Shown here: one piece after another, positions 46,526 through 56,905 of the stretch
Layout of the letters: every line of letters begins with the position of its first letter
Numbering within the stretch: position 1 is the stretch's first letter
Origin: Oscillospiraceae bacterium
Lineage (GTDB): Bacteria; Bacillota; Clostridia; Oscillospirales; Ruminococcaceae
Assembly (NCBI GenBank): GCA_015067145.1
Contig: SVNA01000006.1
Span: forward strand, 22,798 to 86,797
DNA: 64,000 bases
Direction of reading: 5' to 3'
The notes under the pieces: generated by a model
Told to the model about the DNA's origin: nothing
Database searches by the model: none
The model's input: only the letters and a program-made list of their open reading frames with translations
Made by a program: the position numbers and the translations under genes

Positions 46526-48091
46526 TTATCCGTGGAGATGGTAGGTTGTGGCATAACCGAAATCCCCTATTTCATCACAGTGGGTAAACTGACTGTACTC
46601 TCCCAGCACTTCATCTATGGCATTCTGATCCGCACCCACCACAGTCAGCACCATTTCGCTGTTTGTGCTGTAGTCCACACTCCACAAAAAGCCTTCGTTG
46701 CGGTAATCCACAAAGGTTACGCTTTTATAGTTTGAAACCTCCATGAATGACGGCATCATACGGAATCTTGTGCCGTCGTAGAGATAAAGACAGTCAAGAT
46801 GTGAATTCTGCTGTGCAAAATCCAGCAGAGGCTGTGTGTCTTTGTAGAGATAGCCTTTCTGACAGCTGCCAAAGGTCATGGCTGTCATCACCACCGTCAC
46901 CGCAAGGGCACAGACAAAAAACTTTCTTTTGTCCAGCAAGCTGCCTGCAAGGGAAAGAATAAGACAGAACACCCCGCACAGCAGCACCGCATATATCGGT
47001 GTTACATAACGGTTGGTCATGTACACCGCCGCTGCAGAGATAAGCAGAAAATACACAAGAGCAGGCACCAGTACCATAATATACTGCCAGATGTTGGATT
47101 TTGCACCGTGTTTTTTTCTGACCAGTGCCGCAATACACAGCACCAGTGCAGCTGCCAGCACCAGTGTCATTATACCGCCAAAAAGGTTTTTGCTGAGTAT
47201 TTCATAAAACTCTGACAGGCGGTAAAGGGTATACGAGCCGCCAAGATTTTCAAAGGACTCTTCCCCGCGGTAGCTGAAGAAGATGTGCAGTATCATTGCC
47301 GGGAACACCGCCACAGCCGCTGCACCTGACAGTATACCTGTCAACGCCAGCAGAGCTGCCTGTTTAAAGCTTTTTTCTGTGAGCAGATATATAAAGTAAA
47401 CGCCGCAGATAACCACAGTGTACACAATACAGTAATAGTGTGTAAGTGCACCTGCCACCGCTGTCACAAAGAGGAGCGGAAAAAAGAATCGGATTTTCTC
47501 CTCACCTGTCTGCTTTACCACCAGCCATGTGATGCAGGTGACCTGACACATCGCCATAATGTACATACGCAGAAAGGCGTTTGCAAAGAGAACACCGCCG
47601 CACAGCACAAAAACCGCCGACACAAACAGCGTTACAGTTTTGTTTTTTCTGCTTAGCTCCCACGCCAGCAGCTGTACAAAAAGCAGCGTCAGCAGCGAGA
47701 AAAATATATTCACTATTCCTGCATACCAGAAGCTGAAGGACCCCGGCACAAGGGAACACACTGTGTGCACTATTGCATAGTAAAGCGGCGGATGTACGTC
47801 ATTGGCCTGATTTTCCCATACATTTTTATAGTTGAAGCGGTCGGTGGCTGCAACATATTCCATATATGCCGCAGACGCAGGCTCGTATTTATAGTTGTCC
47901 TGCACCACAAGGTTCAGCCCTTTTGTATAGTTGGCAAGGCCATAGCTGTATATCTCGTCCAGATTTGTATTTATCTTTGCCGACAGCACCGCCACCAGCA
48001 GCACCGCCAGCAGAAGATATAAAACTACGCTCAGTTTGTTGTTTTTCAGAATATGGATCAGTTTTCTGACTGCAGATTTAACAGAAGACAT
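46526..48091 (-). CDS. Glycosyltransferase family 39/ArnT-like polytopic membrane protein
   Basis: Multi-TM with N-terminal loop LDEIYSYGLANYTKG...ANDVHPPLYYAIVH. Confidence 0.75.
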   Translation of the reverse strand: MSSVKSAVRKLIHILKNNKLSVVLYLLLAVLLVAVLSAKINTNLDEIYSYGLANYTKGLNLVVQDNYKYEPASAAYMEYVAATDRFNYKNVWENQANDVHPPLYYAIVHTVCSLVPGSFSFWYAGIVNIFFSLLTLLFVQLLAWELSRKNKTVTLFVSAVFVLCGGVLFANAFLRMYIMAMCQVTCITWLVVKQTGEEKIRFFFPLLFVTAVAGALTHYYCIVYTVVICGVYFIYLLTEKSFKQAALLALTGILSGAAAVAVFPAMILHIFFSYRGEESFENLGGSYTLYRLSEFYEILSKNLFGGIMTLVLAAALVLCIAALVRKKHGAKSNIWQYIMVLVPALVYFLLISAAAVYMTNRYVTPIYAVLLCGVFCLILSLAGSLLDKRKFFVCALAVTVVMTAMTFGSCQKGYLYKDTQPLLDFAQQNSHLDCLYLYDGTRFRMMPSFMEVSNYKSVTFVDYRNEGFLWSVDYSTNSEMVLTVVGADQNAIDEVLGEYSQFTHCDEIGDFGYATTYHLHG

Positions 48092-48233
48092 ACTTTCTCC
48101 CCGTTTTTCAGTGATATTTATTATATTATGACACAGGCGGATATCTTTGTCAAAATTTTCGGCTGCAAAAAAGCACCCCGTATCTGATGATACAAGGTGC
48201 CTTATGGCTGATATGAATATAATTTATCCCTGT

Positions 48234-49367
48234 TTATCCCACCGATTCGATGAGCTTTACATCAACAGAGTAGGTCTGTCTTGTGGTTGCACGGTAGACT
48301 ACAAGATTGAAGTAATCCCCAGGGGAATATTTGTCCAGCTCAGTGAGCAGGTCGTCGGTTGTTACAACATCCCTGCCGTTTGCCTCCACAATTACGTCTC
48401 GCAGCTGCACACCCTGGTTTGGCAGGTCGCTGTCGGAGGTAAATTCCATAATGCATACACCCTCGCTTGGCAAACCGTTGATTGGCCCGTTGGAGCTGTT
48501 GAGTTCCACCACCGAAACACCCAGCACTGCCCTGCCTGTCACATATCCGTGGCTGATGATGCTTTCAAGGATTGGTTTTGCCTCGTTTATCGGGATAGAG
48601 AAGCCGATGCCCTCATATTCCACGCTGGCAATCTTGGAGCTGTTTATGCCGATTACCTGGCCAAAACGGTTGATGAGCGGCCCGCCGGAGTTGCCCGGGT
48701 TGATGGCTGCGTCAACCTGAATAAGCCTGAGGCTGCGTGCACCTTCCCCAAGGTCTCGGTCAAGGCCGGAAACAATACCCTGTGTAATGGTGCTGGAAAG
48801 TCCCCCTGCGTTGCCGATTGCCACAATTCTCTCGCCCACTCTGAGTGCGGAGGAATCGCCGAACTGGGCAGGTGTAAGGCCTGTTTTGTCCACCTTTACA
48901 ACTGCAAGGTCGGTGGTTGTATCCATGCCGATAATTACACCGTTGGCATCAGTTTCGTCAGAAAATGTTACATTAACATTTGTGCCGCCGTCCACAACGT
49001 GGGCGTTGGTGATGATGTAGCCGTCCTCGCTCATAACAATGCCTGTGCCGCTGCCCAGTGCCGCAATGGACTGATTGCTGTAAACGGTGATATTTACCAC
49101 CGATGGATTTACCATTTCGTATATATCTGTAGTGTTATAGCCGCCGTCGGTGATTTCCGGTGCCGGATTTATCTCGATGGTGCTGTCTGAATAGAGATTT
49201 TCAGGGGCAGGTTTGCCGCTGGCTGAGCCAAGACCAAACTCTGCGATTATCCTGTCAACTGTATCTCCGTCGTACAGGGCTTTGCCCGCAAAAAATCCGC
49301 CGCCGAGGCTGAGCACCAGCAAAAGTGCCACCAGACTTATTATCGGCAGTTTACTCTTCTTTTTCAT
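48234..49367 (-). CDS. HtrA/DegP-like trypsin-type serine protease with PDZ domain
   Basis: ITNAHVVDGG, DLAVVKVD, INPGNSGGPLIN catalytic triad; PDZ region GVCIMEFTSDSDLPNQGVQLRDVIVEANG. Confidence 0.95.
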   Translation of the reverse strand: MKKKSKLPIISLVALLLVLSLGGGFFAGKALYDGDTVDRIIAEFGLGSASGKPAPENLYSDSTIEINPAPEITDGGYNTTDIYEMVNPSVVNITVYSNQSIAALGSGTGIVMSEDGYIITNAHVVDGGTNVNVTFSDETDANGVIIGMDTTTDLAVVKVDKTGLTPAQFGDSSALRVGERIVAIGNAGGLSSTITQGIVSGLDRDLGEGARSLRLIQVDAAINPGNSGGPLINRFGQVIGINSSKIASVEYEGIGFSIPINEAKPILESIISHGYVTGRAVLGVSVVELNSSNGPINGLPSEGVCIMEFTSDSDLPNQGVQLRDVIVEANGRDVVTTDDLLTELDKYSPGDYFNLVVYRATTRQTYSVDVKLIESVG

Positions 49368-49526
49368 AAGCTGTTTCTCCTCAAAAGGTTATTATGAGCT
49401 TTGCTCCCTTTTTATGGTCCTAATATTAATAATAAAATGTGAAAATTTTTTGTCACAGTTTATTTTTTCGCAGTTTTTTCACTTTTAACAATATATGCCG
49501 CCGGATATCCCCACAGCACCACAGGG

Positions 49527-51095
49527 TCACTTTTTGTGTGGTTTCAGGTGTATACCCTTTGGTTTTTCGGCTTTTTCGCCTTTGGATTTTGCAGTTTTAT
49601 CGGTTTTGTTTTTTCCGTTTTTATCATTTTTTATCTTGTCATTTTTTGCCTTTGGTGCAGGCTTTGTATCCACTGCTGCCGGGAGAGTAAAGATAAATTC
49701 GGTGTATTCGCCCAGCTCGGACTCAACATGGATATCACCGCCCGAACGGGTGACAAGTGTTTTTGCAATATACAGGCCGATGCCCGCACCCTTTGTGTGC
49801 ACAGAGCGGCTGGCGTCTGCCTTGTAGAAACGGTCAAAGAGATAAGGCAGGTCTTCCTTTGGTATACCTGCACCGGAGTTGCGTATCTTTACCGTTACCA
49901 TACTGGTCTGCTTGTCTTCCGTTACATTAAAGGCGATATATCCGCCATGAGGTGTAAACTTGAGGGCATTGTCCACTATATTATATACAACCTGATGGAT
50001 AATATCCTGGTCTGCTGCCACCCGTATACGGCTTGGCTCAAAACCTTTTACCTGAATTTCCGCATTTTCTATGCGGTTTTCAAAGGCAAAGGCAACAGCC
50101 GAGATGGTATCCCAGATGTTGTAGTTTGCAACGTTCATTATAAATTCGCCGCTGTCCAGCTTGGAGATGTCCAGCATACTGTTGGTAAGACGTGCCAGAC
50201 GGCCGATTTCGGTGCTGACAATGGAGAGGTAGTCCCCCTGTTTTTCCGGCGGGATTGTGCCGTCGATTATACCGTCCACAAAGCCCTTGATACTTGTCAT
50301 AGGTGTTCTCAGCTCGTGGGCGATGTTTGCAACAAAGTTGGAGCGGCTGGTCTCGTTGTTTTCAGCAAAAGCCGCCATATTGTTGAAGGTGTATGCAAGC
50401 TGTGCAACCTCGTCGTCACCCTCCACCTTTGCTCTGGCGGAAAGGTCCCCCTGACTGAAACGTTTTGCCGCATCTGCAATGTTACGCAGAGGCATAACCA
50501 GCTTGCCTGTAACCGCAAGGGATACAATGCTGGAAACGAGAATCATAACACAGGCACTGACAAGGAACATGCTCAGCAGAGCGTTTGTAAAGATGCGGAT
50601 TGTGCCTATGCTGCTGGCTACAAAGATGTAGCCTGTAACGTTGCCAACCTCATCCCGCACCGCCTTGCCCACAGCGTAGTATTCTGTCTGGAAATGGCGG
50701 GTAAAGGTGTCGCTCACCCTTATGGCTTCATCTGAAGCATTGGCAAGGATTATTGCCTCCTGGGGAATTTCGGTGGTGCAGTCATCGTTGTCGGTACAGG
50801 TAACCACCTTGCCGTATAAATCGGCAATCATAACGGTGGACTGGGTTGTGTCGCTGATAAGCTTCAGGTTTTCGGTCATCGGACCTACATCCTTGATGCT
50901 GCTGATATCCTTGTCGTAGTTTGCCTCGATGTTGTCCTCAACACTTTCAACACATAGGTTGAGTATATTCAGGCGGTCACTCTCAAAATATCGGTTTGCA
51001 AAGGCCATAAAGGTGGCACCAAGCAGACTGATGCTTATCATTATCAGTACACTTATAGATGTAAAAAAACGGGAAGCTATGCTTTTGTTGTTCAT
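49527..51095 (-). CDS. Sensor histidine kinase with Lys-rich C-terminal tail
   Basis: NIAHELRTPMTSIKGFVDGI, NIVDNALKFTPHGGY, GAGIGLYIAKTLV; tail KNDKIKNDKNGKNKTDKTAKSKGEKAEKPKG. Confidence 0.95.
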   Translation of the reverse strand: MNNKSIASRFFTSISVLIMISISLLGATFMAFANRYFESDRLNILNLCVESVEDNIEANYDKDISSIKDVGPMTENLKLISDTTQSTVMIADLYGKVVTCTDNDDCTTEIPQEAIILANASDEAIRVSDTFTRHFQTEYYAVGKAVRDEVGNVTGYIFVASSIGTIRIFTNALLSMFLVSACVMILVSSIVSLAVTGKLVMPLRNIADAAKRFSQGDLSARAKVEGDDEVAQLAYTFNNMAAFAENNETSRSNFVANIAHELRTPMTSIKGFVDGIIDGTIPPEKQGDYLSIVSTEIGRLARLTNSMLDISKLDSGEFIMNVANYNIWDTISAVAFAFENRIENAEIQVKGFEPSRIRVAADQDIIHQVVYNIVDNALKFTPHGGYIAFNVTEDKQTSMVTVKIRNSGAGIPKEDLPYLFDRFYKADASRSVHTKGAGIGLYIAKTLVTRSGGDIHVESELGEYTEFIFTLPAAVDTKPAPKAKNDKIKNDKNGKNKTDKTAKSKGEKAEKPKGIHLKPHKK

Positions 51096-51202
51096 AGTTT
51101 TATTCCTTGAAAAACGGGTGTTTTTGTTTACAGTTTTAAAAAAGCACCGTAAAGATGTTTACGGGGTGGCCTGGAGGGGCAAACCTGCTCCGGACAGCAT
51201 TA

Positions 51203-51766
51203 TCATTCCTTCGGTCCAACGCCAAGCTCTGCGGCAAAAGGTTTCATTGCCTGTATGCATATATCGCTTACCTCTTTAACCTCCATACCCAGCAGCTCGC
51301 AGCCTTTTCTGATAAGCTCCCTGTCGCATTTTGCGGCAAACTTTTTGTCCTTGAACTTTTTCATAAAGCTGGAAACCTCAAGGTCTGTTATGCCCAGCGG
51401 TCTCATGCGGGCTGCAGCGTGGATAATGCCTGTAAGCTCGTCCACTGTGTAAAGGCTTTTTTCCATATTTGTGATTGGCTCCACATCGGTGCAGTGTCCG
51501 TAGCCGTGGCTTAAAATTGCACGGATTTCTTCTTCACTCACACCCTCTGCCGCCAAAGGCTCTGCAGTGTGTTTAAGATGTTCTGTGGGATACTGTTCAT
51601 AGTCATAATCGTGAAGATATCCTATTGCCTGCCAGTGTTCCACATTTTCGCCAAAGTGTGCTGCCATGCCGCCCATTGCGGCCATAACCGCTGTTGCATG
51701 TACGATAAGATGTGGTTCTGTTGTGGTGCGGGAGATAAGTTCTTTTGATTTTTCCAGTGTGAGCAT
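51203..51766 (-). CDS. HD-domain protein
   Basis: PHLIVHATAVMAAMGGMAAHFGE, GYLHDYDYEQYP (HD), AILSHGYGH. Confidence 0.85.
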   Translation of the reverse strand: MLTLEKSKELISRTTTEPHLIVHATAVMAAMGGMAAHFGENVEHWQAIGYLHDYDYEQYPTEHLKHTAEPLAAEGVSEEEIRAILSHGYGHCTDVEPITNMEKSLYTVDELTGIIHAAARMRPLGITDLEVSSFMKKFKDKKFAAKCDRELIRKGCELLGMEVKEVSDICIQAMKPFAAELGVGPKE

Positions 51767-51949
51767 AGAATTGCCCCCTTTATATAAATTTTATGTTTTA
51801 AATATCCTATTTTTTTATTATATAACATTGTCCCTGTCAGTGCAAGAAAACTGCCGTTAATTGATATGTGTGCCCCATTCCCAAACCACTTGAAAGCAAT
51901 TATGTACCGATGTTATAATTATAAAAAAGTATAATGTGAGGTAGAGACT

Positions 51950-52780
51950 ATGACAAAACAGGAGATTATCCGCATTGCTGAAGATTTGATGAAAGACAGC
52001 ACACTTGCAGAGCTTTCTGCAGATGTAGCTGCACAGCTTGGTATACCCGACTGTTCTTTTTTTGACTCTCCCCTTATAGGCATTGCTTATGCCGGTGATG
52101 TGCTGTTTGAAGATATGAAACAGCCACAGGCCATCGGGCCTCATTTTATCACCCCAAAACAGTGGCTTGAGGGTGCAGAAAGCGTTGTGAGCATCTTTGT
52201 TCCCTATTCTCAGGCCGTTAAAAAAGCAAACAGCAGCTGCCAAAAAGATAAGGTTGCCCCCGAATATGTCTTTGCAAAAAATGCCGCCGTGCCATACATA
52301 GATGCCCTTGTGGAAAAACTTACAGATATAATAAAAAACGAGGGTTATTCGGTTGTTGTGCCTTCAAAGGAATCTGCCCGCATGAAAACCGCACTGACCT
52401 CCCCTGACGGCAGCAGGCTTAAATTCACAAGCGGCTGGTCAGAGCGTCACGTCGCCTACATCTGCGGCCTTGGCAGCTTTGGTATCTCGGGTGCTCTTAT
52501 AACCACAAAGGGTGCTGCAGGCAGATTTATAAGCCTTGTCACCGATATGCCGCTGGAAGCCGACACCCGAAATTACGCCGATGTTTACGAATACTGCACC
52601 TTCTGCGGTGGGTGTGCCGCAAGATGCCCTGCAGATGCAATAACAATGGAAAAGGGCAAGGACAAGGCAAAATGCTCTGCATTTGTAGACTCCACCAAGG
52701 CAGAGTTCGACCCTCTTTACGGCTGTGCAAAATGCCAGTGCGGCGTACCTTGTGCAAACGGAATTCCACAGAAAAAATAA
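51950..52780 (+). CDS. QueG/reductive-dehalogenase-like 4Fe-4S protein
   Basis: AYICGLGSFGISGALITTKGAAGRFISLVTDM; CTFCGGCAARCPADAI; CAKCQCGVPCANGIP. Confidence 0.8.
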   Translation: MTKQEIIRIAEDLMKDSTLAELSADVAAQLGIPDCSFFDSPLIGIAYAGDVLFEDMKQPQAIGPHFITPKQWLEGAESVVSIFVPYSQAVKKANSSCQKDKVAPEYVFAKNAAVPYIDALVEKLTDIIKNEGYSVVVPSKESARMKTALTSPDGSRLKFTSGWSERHVAYICGLGSFGISGALITTKGAAGRFISLVTDMPLEADTRNYADVYEYCTFCGGCAARCPADAITMEKGKDKAKCSAFVDSTKAEFDPLYGCAKCQCGVPCANGIPQKK

Positions 52781-52830
52781 ATCTTTTTGCACAGCTTTGC
52801 CCCTTGCACAAACAACCCATATACAGAACA

Positions 52831-52868
52831 ACAGCCCTATACCCTGCGGTATAAGGCTGTTTTATTAT
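52831..52868. terminator. Intrinsic terminator-like hairpin
   Basis: aacagccctataccctgcggtataaggctgtttta. Confidence 0.7.
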
Positions 52869-52875
52869 GCATAAA

Positions 52876-53787
52876 TTATTTTTCTGCCAGTTCCTTTACG
52901 CTGGCAACAAGACCTGCAAGGTTCTGAATTTCGCTTGGCACGATGATTTTTGTCGCCTGGCCGTCTGCAACCTTCTGCAGTGCTTCAAGGCTTTTGAGTG
53001 TAAGCACCTGATTGTTAGGGCTTGATTCGTTGAGCAGCACGATGGAGTCTGCCAGCGCTTTCTGCACTGTCATGATAGCCATAGCTTCGCCCTCTGCCTC
53101 GCGGATTTTCTGTTCCTTGACAGCATCGGCACGGAGAATAGCAGATTCTTTTTCCGCCTGCGCACGGAGAATTGCGGATTCCTTTTCACCCTCTGCCACA
53201 AGTATCTGGCTGCGTTTTTCGCCTTCTGCGCGGAGAATGCTTTCACGGCGCTGACGTTCAGCCTTCATCTGTTTTTCCATTGCGTCCTGGATTTCGGTTG
53301 GCGGAATGATGTTTTTAAGTTCAACACGGTTTACCTTGATGCCCCAGCGGTCGGTTGCTTCGTCAAGAAGAGATGTAATCTGTGTATTGATGGTATCACG
53401 GCTTGTGAGGGTGTGGTCCAGCTCCATATCACCGATGATGTTACGCAGTGTTGTTGCTGTAAGGTTTTCGATGGCGCTGATTGGTCTTTCCACGCCGTAG
53501 GTGTAAAGTTTTGGGTCTGTAACCTGGAAGAACACAACGGTGTCAATCTGCATTGTAACGTTGTCACGGGTGATAACAGGCTGCGGAGGAAAATCCACCA
53601 CCTGTTCCTTGAGAGAAACCTTTTTTGCAATACGGCTGATGATTGGCACTTTAAAGTGGAAACCTGCATCCCACACTGCATCAAAAATGCCGAAACGTTC
53701 CACAACATAGGCATAGGCCTGTGGCACGATGCAGATGTTGCGTGCAATAATAACTATAACAAGAATAACCAAAATATAAGGTAACAT
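52876..53787 (-). CDS. SPFH/Band 7 (stomatin-like) protein
   Basis: VPQAYAYVVERFGIFDAVWDAGFHFKVPI, RAEGEKRSQILVAEGEKESAILRAQAEKESAIL. Confidence 0.93.
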   Translation of the reverse strand: MLPYILVILVIVIIARNICIVPQAYAYVVERFGIFDAVWDAGFHFKVPIISRIAKKVSLKEQVVDFPPQPVITRDNVTMQIDTVVFFQVTDPKLYTYGVERPISAIENLTATTLRNIIGDMELDHTLTSRDTINTQITSLLDEATDRWGIKVNRVELKNIIPPTEIQDAMEKQMKAERQRRESILRAEGEKRSQILVAEGEKESAILRAQAEKESAILRADAVKEQKIREAEGEAMAIMTVQKALADSIVLLNESSPNNQVLTLKSLEALQKVADGQATKIIVPSEIQNLAGLVASVKELAEK

Positions 53788-53807
53788 AGGCGTATCTCCT
53801 TTCAGAA

Positions 53808-54248
53808 CTACTGGTTTACTGTGATTTTTTCTACAACAAGGGATGCACCCTCGATTTTTACTATTCTGCACATTTCCCCTTTATTTATAACTGCATCGCT
53901 TTTTGCCTGCCATGCAAGGCCGCCGATTTTTGCACGGCCCGCACTGTCGGGAGAAATGTCACTTATCACCTCGGCATTTCTGCCGATGTACATATCCATA
54001 TTGGTCGGAGTTTTTTTGGTGAGGTATTTTGTGAGAACTGGCTTGGTGAAATACATTGTCACCACCGTAACCACTGCAAAGACCACTGCCTGCAGCACAA
54101 AGGCCTGCGGTGCAATCCACGCGATTATGGTGGACACCAGTGCCCCTGCTGCAAACCAGATGCTTGCGATATCGGTTGTGGCAACTTCAATGATGACAAA
54201 TACTATTGTAAGTGCCAGCCATATGTATACTAATGGAATTCCAAACAT
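53808..54248 (-). CDS. NfeD-like membrane protein
   Basis: TM segments plus C-terminal OB-like domain (IGRNAEVISDISPDSAGRAKIGGLAWQAKSD); paired with stomatin. Confidence 0.88.
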   Translation of the reverse strand: MFGIPLVYIWLALTIVFVIIEVATTDIASIWFAAGALVSTIIAWIAPQAFVLQAVVFAVVTVVTMYFTKPVLTKYLTKKTPTNMDMYIGRNAEVISDISPDSAGRAKIGGLAWQAKSDAVINKGEMCRIVKIEGASLVVEKITVNQ

Positions 54249-54646
54249 GGACGTATCCCTCCTTTTAACCATAAAGTATTCTGTTAACATAATATTACAA
54301 TATAACCTGTGCAAATTCAACTGTCACCGTATATCCGTGTATAACTGCAGGATAAATTTTACACATGACGTAAAATTTACAGCCTGATAACATTTTGGAA
54401 ATGTTATTTTAACAGCTTTATCACCTGTTGTGTGTATATTGTATACTATATTTTTAAAAATTAGGTGAAATTTTGTTCTTTGGTGCCGCAATCCTTGAAA
54501 AGCTGTGTTTTTTGTAGTAGAATAAACTTGCATATTGTGTCCGCATATATGTTTACAGCGGGCAAAAATGCTTAAAAATATTTTATAAACCGATTATTTT
54601 CTGAATTTATATATAGATTAAAAGTAAAAAGAAAGGGGTTTCAAAA

Positions 54647-55618
54647 TTGGCAAAGTATCTTTCTCCCGAAGCTAAGAAAAAACGTGCACGCCGCCGCAGA
54701 ATCCGCCGCACCGCCATGTTCGCCTGTCTGGCAGCATTTGTGCTGGTGGTAAGCTGGGGCATTGTGTCGGTAATCGAGCTTTTTTCACCAGGCGATGATG
54801 CTCCTAAGGATCTGGTTATAACACCTGCACCTACCACAGGGCTGCAGGCCAACGATTCTCTCAACGCAGAGGGCAAATGGAGCGAGCGTGTGGGACCTGT
54901 AAAACAGACCATCAACGATTTTGAGATTATCTCCCCTGACCACCGTATGCTGCAGCTGCCGGAAAACGGAAGCGTGGACCTTAGCTATTTTGAGGACGCT
55001 GTTTTTGTGGGCGACAGCCTTACAGACGGGCTGAGAATATACCACAGCATCGAAAACGCTGTTGCAAATATCGCAACCTTTGTATGCAACAAAAACCTGA
55101 CACCAAAAAGCTTTATCGAAGGTGTTATTCCTTTTGACTGGGGCAGAAAAACCCAGAACGGCATCGAGGCCATTGTTGAAGAAGACCCTGAAATTCTCTA
55201 TATCACCCTTGGCACCAACGCCATGACCTTTATGACCGACGAACAGTTCCTGTACTACTATGACCAGATGCTCTCCCAGCTGCAGGAACAGCTGCCTGAC
55301 GCACTGTTCTACGTCTGCAGCCTTACGCCTACCACCCAGGAAGCTGCCGCAAGAAGACCAATCTTCTCCTACGACCGCCTGTACACAGTAAACAATCAGG
55401 TGGCAAAGATGGCAAGCGAAAAGGGCATGCACTACATCAATCTTCACGAAGTGCTGGCCGGTGATGACGGTTACCTCAAACCTGAGTTTGACTCAGGGCT
55501 GGACGGCATCCACCTCAAACCTGCCGCCTACACCGAATGGGTGCAGTATCTTATGACACATACAGTGCACAGCAAGGATAACCCGTATATCCCCGGCAGC
55601 CCATACTATGTAGGATAA
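54647..55618 (+). CDS. Membrane-anchored SGNH/GDSL hydrolase (TTG start)
   Basis: N-terminal TM; FVGDSLTDGLRIYHSI, GTNAMTFM, SGLDGIHLKPAAYTEWVQYL. Confidence 0.85.
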   Translation: MAKYLSPEAKKKRARRRRIRRTAMFACLAAFVLVVSWGIVSVIELFSPGDDAPKDLVITPAPTTGLQANDSLNAEGKWSERVGPVKQTINDFEIISPDHRMLQLPENGSVDLSYFEDAVFVGDSLTDGLRIYHSIENAVANIATFVCNKNLTPKSFIEGVIPFDWGRKTQNGIEAIVEEDPEILYITLGTNAMTFMTDEQFLYYYDQMLSQLQEQLPDALFYVCSLTPTTQEAAARRPIFSYDRLYTVNNQVAKMASEKGMHYINLHEVLAGDDGYLKPEFDSGLDGIHLKPAAYTEWVQYLMTHTVHSKDNPYIPGSPYYVG

Positions 55619-55632
55619 AACACAAAAATTTA

Positions 55633-55665
55633 ACGGACAGAGAAATCTGTCCGTTTTTTGTTTTT
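55633..55665 (+). terminator. Intrinsic terminator
   Basis: acggacagagaaatctgtccgttttttg. Confidence 0.8.
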
Positions 55666-55763
55666 TTGCAGACAATGTCTGCCCGATAATATATATCGCC
55701 AGTCCTTACATAAAAAGGGCGGGTAAAAACCCACCCTTCACTGTTATACGTCAACAGCCTTTA

Positions 55764-56440
55764 TTAATTTCCTGTTGGAATATACGGTCTGATAACCGCT
55801 GCCACGCCGCTTATCGGCATTGTCTGCAGCCATACACGGCCAGGGCCTGTAACCACTGTGTTGAACAGTCCTTCGCCGCCGAGAAGTGCGTTTTTAAGAC
55901 CCGGCACTGTCTGGATATCCATGGAACAGGTTGATTCCATAGCCGCAAGATAGCCCGAATCCACTATGATTTTCTGGCCCGGTGCAAGGTCGTATTCCAC
56001 AACATGACCGTCAAACTCGGCAAAAGCTATACCCTTACCGCTGATTTTCTGCAGGATAAAGCCCTCGCCGCCGAAAAATCCCGATGCTACTTTTTTCTGG
56101 AAATGCACCGAGATGTTCACGCCGCTTTCCCCTGCCAGAAATGCTTTTTTCTGGAATATGTACTCCTTGCCCGGTGCTATTTCAAAGGCTCTTATCTGCC
56201 CCGGAAAGCTGGAGGCAAAAGCTATCATGCCCTCGCCCTGAGCAGTATAGCGGTTCTGGAACAGGTTTTCCCCTGCAAACATTCTGCCGAATGCTTTGCC
56301 AAGGCCGCCGCCTGTGGTGGTGTCCATCTTTATGTTGGGGCTCATCCAGCTCATGGCACCGCCCTCGGTAACCATTGTTTCTCCGTTTTCAAGGTAGCAG
56401 ATAACAACAGGCAATGTTTCGCCCTGTATTTCATATTTCA
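55764..56440 (-). CDS. TIGR00266/AIM24-family protein
   Basis: MKYEIQGETLPVVICYLENGETMVTEGGAMSWMSPNIKMDT...GEGLFNTVVTGPGRVWLQTMP. Confidence 0.92.
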
Positions 56441-56617
56441 TAGCATTTCCTCCTTTGTATATTCGACTGAAAATGTTAATGGAATGTTTTTTGTATGCCG
56501 ACACAATCTGTCTTGAGTCTTATTACACCACAAATTTGTGAAAATTCAGTGGTATGGCTTTTGCAACACAGACTGCTGTATGTGAACTGCAGTGGCGAAC
56601 ACAGTTCGCCTTTATAT

Positions 56618-56880
56618 GTACTTTTGACACCAAAAGTACCAAAAGTGGTGCTGATTGCGATGCAGCAAAAAGTCTTTCAGACTTTTTTCATAGGGGGCTT
56701 TGCCCCTCCATGACGCATTTTTTCACGACGAGGCGTGAAAAAATCAGCTGTCACCCCCATAGATGACGGCAGGTTATGCCATTCGGCAGCCTTGCCATAT
56801 TATAGTCAGCCGACCTTTGACGCGGCCGCAGATTGTTGTTTGGGGATGCTCCGCTCCCCAAGCCCCTTGAATGTATCCTT
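56618..56880 (+). repeat. Dispersed hairpin-rich intergenic repeat, copy C (diverged)
   Basis: gtacttttgacaccaaaagtaccaaaagtggtgctgattgcgatgcagcaaaaagtc...gacctttgacgcggccgcagattgtt. Confidence 0.88.
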
Positions 56881-56905
56881 ATAATATTGTATCAAATCTC
56901 ATACC

